Assembly: GCF_900113635.1 (NCBI RefSeq)
Contig: NZ_FOQA01000011.1
Location: 1-64,000 of the forward strand
DNA length: 64,000 nucleotides
DNA from: Tindallia magadiensis
Lineage (GTDB): Bacteria; Bacillota; Clostridia; Peptostreptococcales; Tindalliaceae
Direction of reading: 5' to 3'
Below the pieces are notes generated by a model that was given only the letters and a program-made list of their open reading frames with translations, was not told the DNA's origin and ran no database searches. The position numbers and the translations under genes are program-made. Each line of letters begins with the position of its first letter. The first letter of the stretch is position 1. Shown here piece by piece: positions 44,889 to 52,635 of the stretch.

Positions 44889-46220
44889 TTAAAAGAGGAT
44901 CATAGCAATAGGCGCTGCTATAATGATAGTTATAATGCAACGTTGAACCCATATAATAACCATTTCTGTAACACTAATAGGGATATCGGTAGATAATATA
45001 CACGGAATAGAAGCTGAAAAAAACAGAATGGAAGAAATGCTCACAATTCCAACAACAAATCGAGTGGCAAGAGCGGCTTCGGTAACCATTAATGCTGGTA
45101 AAAACATCTCAGCAATACTCATCGAAATTGCTGTTGCAGCTAACATTGGATCAGGTATTTGCAATAATGCTGTAAAAGGATAAAAAATATACCCTATCAG
45201 GTTAAAAATAGGAGTGTATTCAGCCAATAATAATCCTATCAGTCCGACAGACATAATACTTGGAAGGATTCCCATAGCCATAACAAAACCATCCCGAAGA
45301 TTTTCTGAAACATTGCTAATGAAAGATTTTGATTGATAGGTTGCAGTTAATCCTTCGCGCCAGGCATTTTTTATTAACTGATCCTTATATTCTTTTTCTA
45401 AGCTGGCACTATCCTCATAGTAAGCATCTTCTTTTTTATTGAGTGGCCAAATACGAACGGTAATAGCTGTCACGATAAAAGTAATGATTAGTGTAGTCCA
45501 AAAATATAAGTTCCACATTTCCATTAACCCTAAAGTTCTGCCTACGATGATCATAAAGGTGGCTGAAACAGTCGAAAAGCCTGTTGCAATAATAGATGCT
45601 TCCTTAGCAGAATACTTTCCTTCTTTATAAACTCGATTGGTAATGACGAGACCTAAAGAGTAACTTCCTACAAAAGAAGCAACAGCATCGATAGCTGATC
45701 TTCCGGGGGTTTTAAATATTGGTTTCATCACAGGTCTCATGATAACTCCAATAAACTCCAATAATCCGTATCCGACAATAAAAGCAAGAAATACAGAACC
45801 AATGGGGACAATTAGTCCAACAGGAATCACTAATGCATTAAACAAAAAAGGTCCTATATCCGGATCAAGAATCCAAGTGGGGCCAACACTGAAATAGACC
45901 ATACCGGCTACAATAACACCGAAGACTTTAAGAAGAGAGAGAACTGTGTTAACAGGAGAGCTGCTCCATGATTTTTTATAGAAAGGATAAATACTGCCCA
46001 AAAGTATGACAATTAAGGCATATACTTGAGCATACGAGGCTAGGTTGGCTCTTATTTCGGATACAATATGATCCAGTGGAATAGATGTCCGCTCATTAAA
46101 GGTTATTGGAATAAAGAACATAAAAATTCCGATGGTGCTAAAAAAAAGAAACTTAAGCACATTCTGAGTAGTGAAAATTTTTTGTTGCTGATTTTTTTCC
46201 CATTGTTTTTGTGAACTCAT
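44889..46220 (-). CDS. YjiH-type nucleoside-recognition (Gate) domain membrane protein
   Basis: A 443-aa integral membrane protein with about 10 hydrophobic segments. Features: PGRSAIDAVASFVGSYSLGL, ATGFSTVSATFMIIVGRTLG and a late PSIMSVGLIGLLLAEYTP, as in YjiH/Gate proteins. AAGGAGG precedes the ATG. Transport of a nucleoside or other small solute is assumed for the family but not demonstrated. Single gene. Confidence 0.8.
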   Translation of the reverse strand: MSSQKQWEKNQQQKIFTTQNVLKFLFFSTIGIFMFFIPITFNERTSIPLDHIVSEIRANLASYAQVYALIVILLGSIYPFYKKSWSSSPVNTVLSLLKVFGVIVAGMVYFSVGPTWILDPDIGPFLFNALVIPVGLIVPIGSVFLAFIVGYGLLEFIGVIMRPVMKPIFKTPGRSAIDAVASFVGSYSLGLVITNRVYKEGKYSAKEASIIATGFSTVSATFMIIVGRTLGLMEMWNLYFWTTLIITFIVTAITVRIWPLNKKEDAYYEDSASLEKEYKDQLIKNAWREGLTATYQSKSFISNVSENLRDGFVMAMGILPSIMSVGLIGLLLAEYTPIFNLIGYIFYPFTALLQIPDPMLAATAISMSIAEMFLPALMVTEAALATRFVVGIVSISSILFFSASIPCILSTDIPISVTEMVIIWVQRCIITIIIAAPIAMILF

Positions 46221-46381
46221 AAAAGACCTCCTTTTTATTATCCTCTAAATTCTACGTCGTTTTACGAAAACCATTAAAATCGTATTTTCACCGACCCCTA
46301 CGAAGAATTCAAGTAGATATTTCTATATTTTAACATTTTTCATATCTTTTCCTCAATACATTTGAACAGAATATATTCATT

Positions 46382-46397
46382 ATTCACAATTGTGAAT
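46382..46397. promoter_or_regulatory. 16-bp palindrome upstream of the YjiH-type gene
   Basis: ATTCACAATTGTGAAT is a perfect palindrome 162 bp upstream of the gene start and directly before a REP box. It could be an operator; no family of regulator can be named from it. Confidence 0.4.
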
Positions 46398-46403
46398 GCG
46401 AAT

Positions 46404-46664
46404 GGGGTCAGGCTTGAATAATTCACTTACGTGCGGAAGATGGCAGGATGCTCAACTCAGATTTTTCCAAACAGATTTATAGGTTGGGAGAAAATGATTC
46501 CACACGGTATCCTGGTCAGGAAGCTGTGATATACTGATAAATAGAAGAACAGAAAAATGGTATAGGCATTACAGTTATATGATATGAGAAACGTTCTCTT
46601 ATTCCGCTGTTAATGACATGCTAGGAGGATCAGTATGAGACAGAAAGAAACACAGAAAAACTTT
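46404..46664 (+). repeat. REP-like A box plus duplicated leader (copy 2)
   Basis: Exact A box at 46404-46431, then the leader seen at 43471-43703. Ends after the first codons of the duplicated reading frame, where the sequence becomes unrelated. Confidence 0.85.
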
Positions 46665-46673
46665 AACGGATAA
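46635..46673 (+). pseudogene. Truncated start of a copy of the 242-aa membrane gene
   Basis: ATG with TAGGAGGA upstream, encoding MRQKETQKNFNG then stop. The first ten residues match the gene at 43674 (MRQTKTQKNF), after which homology ends. It is followed by about 110 bp of repetitive AAGCAAGC-type sequence without a gene. Confidence 0.75.
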
Positions 46674-46819
46674 ACGAGCAAAGGATGCTTCTATAAAGGG
46701 AAAAGATAAGCAGGCAGATAAGTAAGCAAGCCAAGCAGGGAAGCAAGTAAGTCAAATAGATAAGCAAGCAAGAGGCTTCTGGCATAGGACGATGACTATA
46801 GAAAGGAGACTAAGTAAGA

Positions 46820-47032
46820 ATGAAAATAGGAATGCGTACACCCAACTTAAAGAAACGAGTAAAGGCAAGGACCACAGGGAAACTGAAGCGAAAAGCAAAA
46901 GGAGCGGTTAACCCTCTGTATGGGATGAAAGATATGGGATACGCAAAGAATCCAAAAAGAGCAATTAAGAATAAAGTGTATAAAAAGACTACCTTTGATC
47001 TATTTAGTGTCATAAAGAAACTATTCAAGTAA
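46820..47032 (+). CDS. Small, highly basic protein (70 aa)
   Basis: GAAAGGAGA lies upstream of ATG 46820. About a third of the residues are Lys or Arg (LKKRVKARTTGKLKRKAKGA), with a central NPLYGMKDMGYAKNPKRAI. Proteins of this look are seen in Firmicutes as conserved hypotheticals, possibly nucleic-acid binding. The gene ends 17 nt before the aminotransferase. Confidence 0.6.
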   Translation: MKIGMRTPNLKKRVKARTTGKLKRKAKGAVNPLYGMKDMGYAKNPKRAIKNKVYKKTTFDLFSVIKKLFK

Positions 47033-47049
47033 AAAGGGGGAACGGATCA

Positions 47050-48177
47050 ATGCAAATGAATGATTTTAAACTGGAATGCTATTTTGGAAAGTATGAATTT
47101 ACCGCACCTTATTTGCTTACCCAGTCTGACTGCGAAGCCATGTCAACAGGAGAGCTGCTGGCATTGGAACCGGGGGCTCGGGAGGAATTTCTGAATCAGT
47201 GGCTTGGCTATACAGAAACCTGGGGAGATCCGGAGCTGCGAAAACTCATTGCCAAGCTGTACCAAAACATGACAGATGAAGATGTATTGGCTTTTCATGG
47301 AGCCCAGGAAGCTATTTTCGGATATATGAATGTGATGCTGGGGGAAGGGGATCACATGATTGCCATGTACCCCAACTATCAGTCTGCTTATGAAGTGGCC
47401 AATTCCATTCCAAATTGCGAGTGTTCCAAATGGTACATCCGGGACAAGGGGACTCATTGGGAAATGGATTTTGACGAACTGGAAGCCTTGATCAAGCCCA
47501 ACACAAAACTCATTGCCGTCACTTCACCCAACAACCCTACCGGGTATACCTTCACCAACGATGAAATAAAGCGACTGTGTGCTATCTGCAAAAAACATGA
47601 CCTCTACCTGTTTTCCGATGAAGTGTATAAAGGCTTGGAACTGGAAGGGGAAAAGCGGGACTGGATGGCGGATCATTATGACAAATGTGCTTCTTTGGGA
47701 GTCATGTCCAAAGCTTACGGCCTGGCAGGTCTCCGGGTGGGATGGCTGGTGTCAAAAGATCATGAAACACTGGAAAAAGTAGTAAAGTTCAAGCATTACA
47801 TGAGCATCTGCAATTCTGCTCCTTCGGAATTTTTGGCCAAAGTAGCCCTGAAACATGGGGAGACGTTGCTGGAACGAAATCGTCAGATTATCCGAGAAAA
47901 CATCAAACAGGTGGATGAATTTTTTGACAGGTATCCTCAAATTTTTGAGAAAAAAGCCATCACCTGTGGGCCTGTTGCCTATCATAAGCTCCTCCTCGAC
48001 ATGCCGGTGAAGGACTTCTGTCAGATGGCAGTGGACAAGAAGGGAGTGCTGCTGCTTCCCTCTGAGATTTATGATATGGATGACCAGTATTTTCGAATGG
48101 GTTACGGCCGGAAAAATGTACCGGAAAGCCTGGCAAAATTCGAAGAATTCCTGATAGAAGAACAATTTGATGTTTGA
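47050..48177 (+). CDS. PLP-dependent aminotransferase, class I/II
   Basis: A 375-aa fold-type I enzyme. SPNNPTGYTF (substrate-binding Asn), LFSDEVYKGLEL (Asp and Tyr to PLP), SKAYGLAGLRVGW (PLP Lys) and a C-terminal RMGYGRKN (substrate carboxylate Arg). AAAGGGGGAA precedes ATG 47050. Donor and acceptor unknown. The gene is shorter than typical aspartate aminotransferases by about 20 residues but has all key residues. Followed 10 nt later by a REP element. Confidence 0.88.
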   Translation: MQMNDFKLECYFGKYEFTAPYLLTQSDCEAMSTGELLALEPGAREEFLNQWLGYTETWGDPELRKLIAKLYQNMTDEDVLAFHGAQEAIFGYMNVMLGEGDHMIAMYPNYQSAYEVANSIPNCECSKWYIRDKGTHWEMDFDELEALIKPNTKLIAVTSPNNPTGYTFTNDEIKRLCAICKKHDLYLFSDEVYKGLELEGEKRDWMADHYDKCASLGVMSKAYGLAGLRVGWLVSKDHETLEKVVKFKHYMSICNSAPSEFLAKVALKHGETLLERNRQIIRENIKQVDEFFDRYPQIFEKKAITCGPVAYHKLLLDMPVKDFCQMAVDKKGVLLLPSEIYDMDDQYFRMGYGRKNVPESLAKFEEFLIEEQFDV

Positions 48178-48187
48178 TGGGGTTGAT

Positions 48188-48312
48188 GGGGTCAGGCTTG
48201 AATAATTCACTTACGTAGGATAGAACAACGTTCAACCTGGATTCTTTGAGACAGACCTGAAGGCTGAAACAAGACAAGCCAAAACAGGACAGAGAGAAAC
48301 GTCCCCATGTCC
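48188..48312 (+). repeat. REP-like element, full A+B form
   Basis: A box at 48188-48215, B box at 48285-48312 (CAGGACAGAGAGAAACGTCC...). The inner part includes GATAGAACAACGTTCAACC and TTTGAGACAGA, shared with the copy at 49616 (AGACTCAGCC, TTTGAAGCAGA). Confidence 0.9.
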
Positions 48313-48335
48313 GAAGAAAGGAGTGAAGCAATTTG

Positions 48336-49604
48336 ATGAAATCTATCCAAAAGTTGACAGAGAGGGATATAGAAGCATTCAAACCCTTAACTGTCTATGC
48401 CTATGCAGGCCAGGGGCAGGGCAGAGGGGCTTTTCAGAAACGGGAGGAAATGGCAAAAAAAATTTTATCCTTGGGAGAAGAAGATATTCTGCTGGGCCAC
48501 TTTGAAGAAGATGATACCCTGTCTGGATCCGTACGGCTTCTAACGCAACCTCTAAACTTTCTCGGAACTGAGGTAATGGCTTTGGGAATTGGCACTTTAG
48601 CGGTGGATTTACTCCATAAAAAGGAAAAGATTGCCCTGAAACTGATGAAGCACTCTCTGGAAATGGCACGGAAGAAAGGTGTCGCCATGTCGGTGTTGGA
48701 TCCTTTTCACCTGGGCTTTTATCGAAAAATGGGCTATGGCTTAGGAGCAGAGATTAAAAAGTACCAATTAACGCCTCAGCAGTTTAGGCATTATGACACC
48801 AAAGAAGGACTAGTGTGGCTTCGTTCATCTGACCTGTCAGACCTGAAGGAAATCAAAGGTCTGTATGACCGATTTTATAGGAAGCATCATGGCAGTATGA
48901 AACAGTCTGAAGTGGAAATAGCCGAATTGCTGGAAGGTGACCATATAATTTTGGGTTTCAGAAAAGAAGGAATGCTTCAGGGTATTCTGATTTTTGCATT
49001 CGAACAGATAGGGGAAAAAACCCTTTACGGAACTGATCTGATCATCGATGAAATGATTACCCTGACATCCGATGCCTTTCAAGCTTTTTCCACCTTTATT
49101 CACTCGCAGGCCGATCAGGTTCGCTACGTTTTTATCGAAACCCAAGATCTCCACTTTACCCAATATTTTGATGATGCCTCCTCCGACGATTTCACTACAT
49201 TCCAGACCCGTTATCAGGAACTGTACCGAGCCGGTGCTGGGATGATGTACCGGGTCATCAACTTAGAAAAAATACTGGAAATCTTGATCTCAAAAACCGT
49301 TGCAACAGAAAAAAGAGTGCCATCCCTGCGGATCCAGATAAAAGACCAACTCCTTCCAGAGCAGGAAGGTGACTATTATCTATATGAAAAAGAAGGACGA
49401 TATGGCTATTCCCGGAAAGCCAGGCCAGTAGAAGTGGAATTAGAGATGGATATCGCTGATTTTTCTGCTCTGGTAATGGGAAGTGTCACGCTTCAAGCCT
49501 TGATTTTTTCCGGTAAAGCAACCCTGTCGAATCAACAGCATACCTCGGTCTTAGAGGCACTACTGGGAACAGAAGCTTCTCCTGTCTGCATCAATCGCTT
49601 TTGA
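48336..49604 (+). CDS. Eis-like GNAT N-acetyltransferase
   Basis: A 422-aa protein with an N-terminal GNAT fold (residues about 60-150; ALGIGTLAVDLLHKKEKIALKLM region with the acetyl-CoA loop), a second GNAT-like central domain, and a C-terminal sterol-carrier-like domain (ADFSALVMGSVTLQALIFSG). This three-part layout is that of Eis-type enzymes. DPFHLGFYRKMGYGLG is conserved in the family. ATG 48336 lies 10 nt after AAAGGAGTG. Substrate may be an amine or aminoglycoside; not decided. Confidence 0.85.
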   Translation: MKSIQKLTERDIEAFKPLTVYAYAGQGQGRGAFQKREEMAKKILSLGEEDILLGHFEEDDTLSGSVRLLTQPLNFLGTEVMALGIGTLAVDLLHKKEKIALKLMKHSLEMARKKGVAMSVLDPFHLGFYRKMGYGLGAEIKKYQLTPQQFRHYDTKEGLVWLRSSDLSDLKEIKGLYDRFYRKHHGSMKQSEVEIAELLEGDHIILGFRKEGMLQGILIFAFEQIGEKTLYGTDLIIDEMITLTSDAFQAFSTFIHSQADQVRYVFIETQDLHFTQYFDDASSDDFTTFQTRYQELYRAGAGMMYRVINLEKILEILISKTVATEKRVPSLRIQIKDQLLPEQEGDYYLYEKEGRYGYSRKARPVEVELEMDIADFSALVMGSVTLQALIFSGKATLSNQQHTSVLEALLGTEASPVCINRF

Positions 49605-49615
49605 TCGTGGCAGAT

Positions 49616-49764
49616 GGGGTCAGGCTTGAATAATTCACTTACGTAAGATAGAACAAGACTCAGCCAGATTCTTTGAAGCAGATCTGAAAGTTCAAACAAG
49701 ACAAAATAAAATGAAACACAGCACAACACAGCACAACAAGACGGAGAGAAACGTCCCCGCGTCT
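49616..49764 (+). repeat. REP-like element, full A+B form
   Basis: A box at 49616-49643, 12 nt after the stop of the Eis-like gene; B box at 49737-49764 (CAAGACGGAGAGAAACGTCC...). The inner part contains an ACACAGCACAACACAGCACAACA repeat run not present in the other copies. Confidence 0.88.
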
Positions 49765-49832
49765 CGTTCCTGCGAGAGCTGTATACTTTGATACAAGCTG
49801 ACTACGGAGAAAAAGAAATCGAAAAACGGGGA

Positions 49833-49886
49833 TTGACAAACCTAGAAAGAGGCGATAAGATGATATTGTTGTTAATTATGTAACAA
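49833..49886 (+). promoter_or_regulatory. Sigma-A promoter with Rex-like operator for the hydrogenase operon
   Basis: TTGACA at 49833-49838, 17-nt spacer, TAAGAT at 49856-49861. The 18-mer TTGTTAATTATGTAACAA (49869-49886) matches TTGTTAA-N4-TTAACAA with one change and covers the expected transcription start. Rex bound here would block initiation when NADH is low. This places the start about 400 nt before hydC. Confidence 0.75.
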
Positions 49887-49949
49887 TTTTTTGGTCAAGG
49901 GCAGCCCTGTCCTTAGGTAACGTGTATCATCATTGGCAACCACTCTTTT

Positions 49950-50069
49950 GTATCGCCAAAGGACAACTCGTAGACAGACAACTCAGTGATATCCTTTGGA
50001 AGCCAAGATTATAACGGCTTAGAGAGGATCTGCCGAAAACTGGTGTTACGAAGACTTTTAGGGCGATAC
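49950..50069 (+). ncRNA. Candidate structured 5' leader of the hydrogenase operon
   Basis: Within the roughly 400-nt untranslated leader, GTATCGCC (49950-49957) pairs with GGCGATAC (50062-50069) as a closing stem. Inside it CAAAGGA (49957-49963) pairs with TCCTTTG (49992-49998), and AAGCC (50000-50004) pairs with GGCTT (50016-50020), giving a multi-branch layout. It does not match any riboswitch class I can recognise. May be regulatory or chance. Confidence 0.35.
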
Positions 50070-50236
50070 GTTGAAGAATGCCAAAGATAGTTAAAAAAAT
50101 AACAATCGCGACGCTTGCCAAAGTCCCTTTTACCTAGCGAGCACACAGTCTCCAGTAATAATGATAGAGGAATAGATTGAATCGCTGAAGATAAGTAGAA
50201 AAAGGGAAAAAGGACAAAAGTAAGGCATTACTAAAC

Positions 50237-50253
50237 CATGCGGGTCCCGCATG
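50237..50253 (+). promoter_or_regulatory. 17-nt palindrome just before the hydC ribosome binding site
   Basis: CATGCGGGTCCCGCATG forms an 8-bp stem with one central base, 7 nt ahead of AAGGAGG. It could act as an RNA hairpin influencing translation or mRNA stability, or as an operator. Confidence 0.45.
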
Positions 50254-50273
50254 AACACAAGGAGGAATTTGTA

Positions 50274-50768
50274 ATGGAACAAGTACAGAAAGAGACACTT
50301 GACAGGATTCTGGAATCATCGGATTGCGGAAATGCTGCACTCATTCCCATCATGCAGGAGATTCAAAGCGAATACCGCTATCTTCCCCGCTATGCCCTGG
50401 AGTACATCGCTGAAAAAATGGACATCAGCATTGCCAAAATTTACAGTGTAGCCAGTTTTTATGAAAATTTTTCTCTGGAGCCAAAAGGTAAATATATAAT
50501 CCGCGTGTGCGACGGCACAGCCTGTCATGTGCGCAAATCGATTCCTATTCTGAACGCACTGAGAGCCAACCTGTCTTTATCTGAAGAAAAGCATACCACT
50601 GATGATATGCTCTTTACCGTTGAAGCTGTGTCCTGTATCGGGGCCTGTGGCTTAGCACCAGTAATTGCTGTGAACGAAGAAATGCATGCAGCCATGACGC
50701 CGGAAAAAGTACAGACGCTGTTAGCAGACCTAAGAAAGGAAGATGAAGCAGATGAATCCAATTGCTGA
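50274..50768 (+). CDS. hydC: [FeFe]-hydrogenase subunit HydC (NuoE-like, 2Fe-2S)
   Basis: A 164-aa thioredoxin-like ferredoxin subunit. The cluster ligands are Cys in CDGTACHVRKS and CIGACGLAP (2+2 pattern of NuoE). N-terminal helical region LIPIMQEIQSEYRYLPRYAL is typical. AAGGAGG lies 8 nt before ATG 50274. Its end overlaps hydB by 17 nt. In the cytosolic HydABC complex it passes electrons between the flavin subunit and the other clusters. Confidence 0.93.
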   Translation: MEQVQKETLDRILESSDCGNAALIPIMQEIQSEYRYLPRYALEYIAEKMDISIAKIYSVASFYENFSLEPKGKYIIRVCDGTACHVRKSIPILNALRANLSLSEEKHTTDDMLFTVEAVSCIGACGLAPVIAVNEEMHAAMTPEKVQTLLADLRKEDEADESNC

Positions 50769-52632
50769 TAGACAGGCTCTAATTGACGCCAGAAAAAGCT
50801 TTGCGGAGCATTTAGCCCTTGAAACCAAAAAAATTCTTGTGTGCGCCGGAACGGGCTGTGTGGCAGGAGGCGCTAATGTGGTTTTTGACACTTTCAAATC
50901 TCTATGCGAAGAGCGAGGAATCAACTGTTCCGTCGAACTTGGTCATGAACTTGAGCATGAAAGCATCGGTCTGAAAAAAAGCGGTTGCCATGGCTACTGT
51001 GAAGTGGGACCCTTGGTACGGATTGACCCTGCCGGCTGGTTTTTTATGAGAGTCAAGCCGGAGGATTGTGAAGAAATCATTGAAACCAGCATTGTAGGAA
51101 ATCAGCCGGTTGAAAGGCTGTTGTACCAGAAAGATGGCATGACCTGCGATACCCAGGAAGAAATTCCTTTCTATAAAAAACAGACACGACTTGTCCTTTC
51201 CAACTGCGGTCACATAGACGCTGAATCCATTGAGGCATATATTGCCAATGGCGGATACAAGGCACTAGAACAGGCTCTATTCGACATGACACCGGAAGAG
51301 ATCTGTCAGGAAATGAATCTGGCGGAACTGAGAGGCCGGGGTGGCGGCGGCTTTCCTGCGGGTAAAAAGTGGCAACAGGTGAATCGTCAGGAAGAAAAAG
51401 AGAAATATGTGGTGTGTAACGGGGATGAAGGAGATCCGGGGGCTTTTATGGACCGAAGCCTTATGGAAGGTGATCCGCACAGGATCATTGAAGGTATGAT
51501 GATTGCAGGTATTGCCACAGGAGCGCAGGAAGGATATATCTATGTGAGAGCAGAATATCCTTTGGCGGTAATCCGGTTGAAAAACGCCATTGTTCAGGCG
51601 GAAAAATACCATTTGCTGGGTAAAGGAATTTTGGGAACGGAGTTTAATTTTAAGATTCATATCAGCCAGGGTGCCGGAGCCTTTGTGTGCGGAGAAGGCA
51701 GTGCCTTGACGGCTTCTATCGAAGGAAATAGGGGGATGCCTCGGGTAAAACCTCCTAGAACCGTTGAAAAAGGATTGTTCGGAAAACCTACGGTATTAAA
51801 TAATGTAGAGACTTTTGCTAATGTACCGGTCATTCTCACCATGACTTCTCAAGCCTATAAACAGATCGGTATCGAAAAAAATTATGGAACCAAAGCCTTT
51901 GCCTTAACCGGCAATGTAAACAATACCGGACTGATTGAAGTGCCTATGGGAACCACCATCAGGGAAGTGGTGTTTGACATTGGCGGCGGGGTGCGAGATG
52001 GTCGTAAATTCAAGGCCGTACAGATTGGTGGACCTTCAGGGGGATGCCTTACGGAACAGCACCTGGACTTGTCTCTGGACTTTGATTCTCTGGTGAAAGC
52101 AGGTGCAATGATTGGCTCAGGCGGGTTGGTGGTCATGGATGACAATACCTGTATGGTTGAAGTGGCTCGTTTCTTTATGAATTTTACCCAGAATGAATCC
52201 TGCGGAAAATGCGTTCCCTGTCGGGAAGGCACCAAGGCCATGCTCCATATATTGGATAGAATTGTGGCAGGTGAAGGTGAAGAGGAAGATATCGATACCC
52301 TCCTAAGCCTGGAAGAAACCATTTCAGAAACGGCTTTGTGCGGGTTGGGGAAAACAGCCGGCTCTCCCGTAGTCAGTACCATTACGCATTTTAAGGACGA
52401 ATACCTGGCTCATATTCTGGACAAAAAATGCCCAACTCAAAACTGTGAGGCTTTAGGCCGTTATTATATCGACGAGTCTCTTTGTCGCGGGTGTACTAAA
52501 TGTGTCAAAGCCTGTCCAGTTGACGCCATCAGTGGTGAAGTGAAAAAACCGTTTAAATTGGACGAGACAAAGTGCATCAAATGTGGCGCCTGTGTTCCGA
52601 TATGTCCGTTTAAAGCGATCTTGGAGGGATAA
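50752..52632 (+). CDS. hydB: [FeFe]-hydrogenase subunit HydB (NuoF-like, FMN/NAD(H))
   Basis: About 626 aa. The N-terminal 110 residues are a thioredoxin-like 2Fe-2S domain (CAGTGCVAGG and CHGYC). The centre is NuoF-like, with LRGRGGGGFPAGKKW for NADH/FMN, GDEGDPGAFMDR, and the 4Fe-4S site ESCGKCVPCREG plus a later Cys in ALCGLGKTA. The C-terminal 60 residues hold two 4Fe-4S clusters (CRGCTKCVKACP and CIKCGACVPICP). Oxidises NADH or reduces NAD+, in electron bifurcation or confurcation with ferredoxin and HydA. ATG 50752 fits the AAAGGA spacing better than 50743. Confidence 0.94.
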   Translation: MNPIADRQALIDARKSFAEHLALETKKILVCAGTGCVAGGANVVFDTFKSLCEERGINCSVELGHELEHESIGLKKSGCHGYCEVGPLVRIDPAGWFFMRVKPEDCEEIIETSIVGNQPVERLLYQKDGMTCDTQEEIPFYKKQTRLVLSNCGHIDAESIEAYIANGGYKALEQALFDMTPEEICQEMNLAELRGRGGGGFPAGKKWQQVNRQEEKEKYVVCNGDEGDPGAFMDRSLMEGDPHRIIEGMMIAGIATGAQEGYIYVRAEYPLAVIRLKNAIVQAEKYHLLGKGILGTEFNFKIHISQGAGAFVCGEGSALTASIEGNRGMPRVKPPRTVEKGLFGKPTVLNNVETFANVPVILTMTSQAYKQIGIEKNYGTKAFALTGNVNNTGLIEVPMGTTIREVVFDIGGGVRDGRKFKAVQIGGPSGGCLTEQHLDLSLDFDSLVKAGAMIGSGGLVVMDDNTCMVEVARFFMNFTQNESCGKCVPCREGTKAMLHILDRIVAGEGEEEDIDTLLSLEETISETALCGLGKTAGSPVVSTITHFKDEYLAHILDKKCPTQNCEALGRYYIDESLCRGCTKCVKACPVDAISGEVKKPFKLDETKCIKCGACVPICPFKAILEG

Positions 52633-52635
52633 AAA

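Noticed and set aside
49887-50236. T-box or other known riboswitch in the hydrogenase leader
   Set aside because: No T-box sequence, no specifier loop and no terminator hairpin with a T run before hydC.
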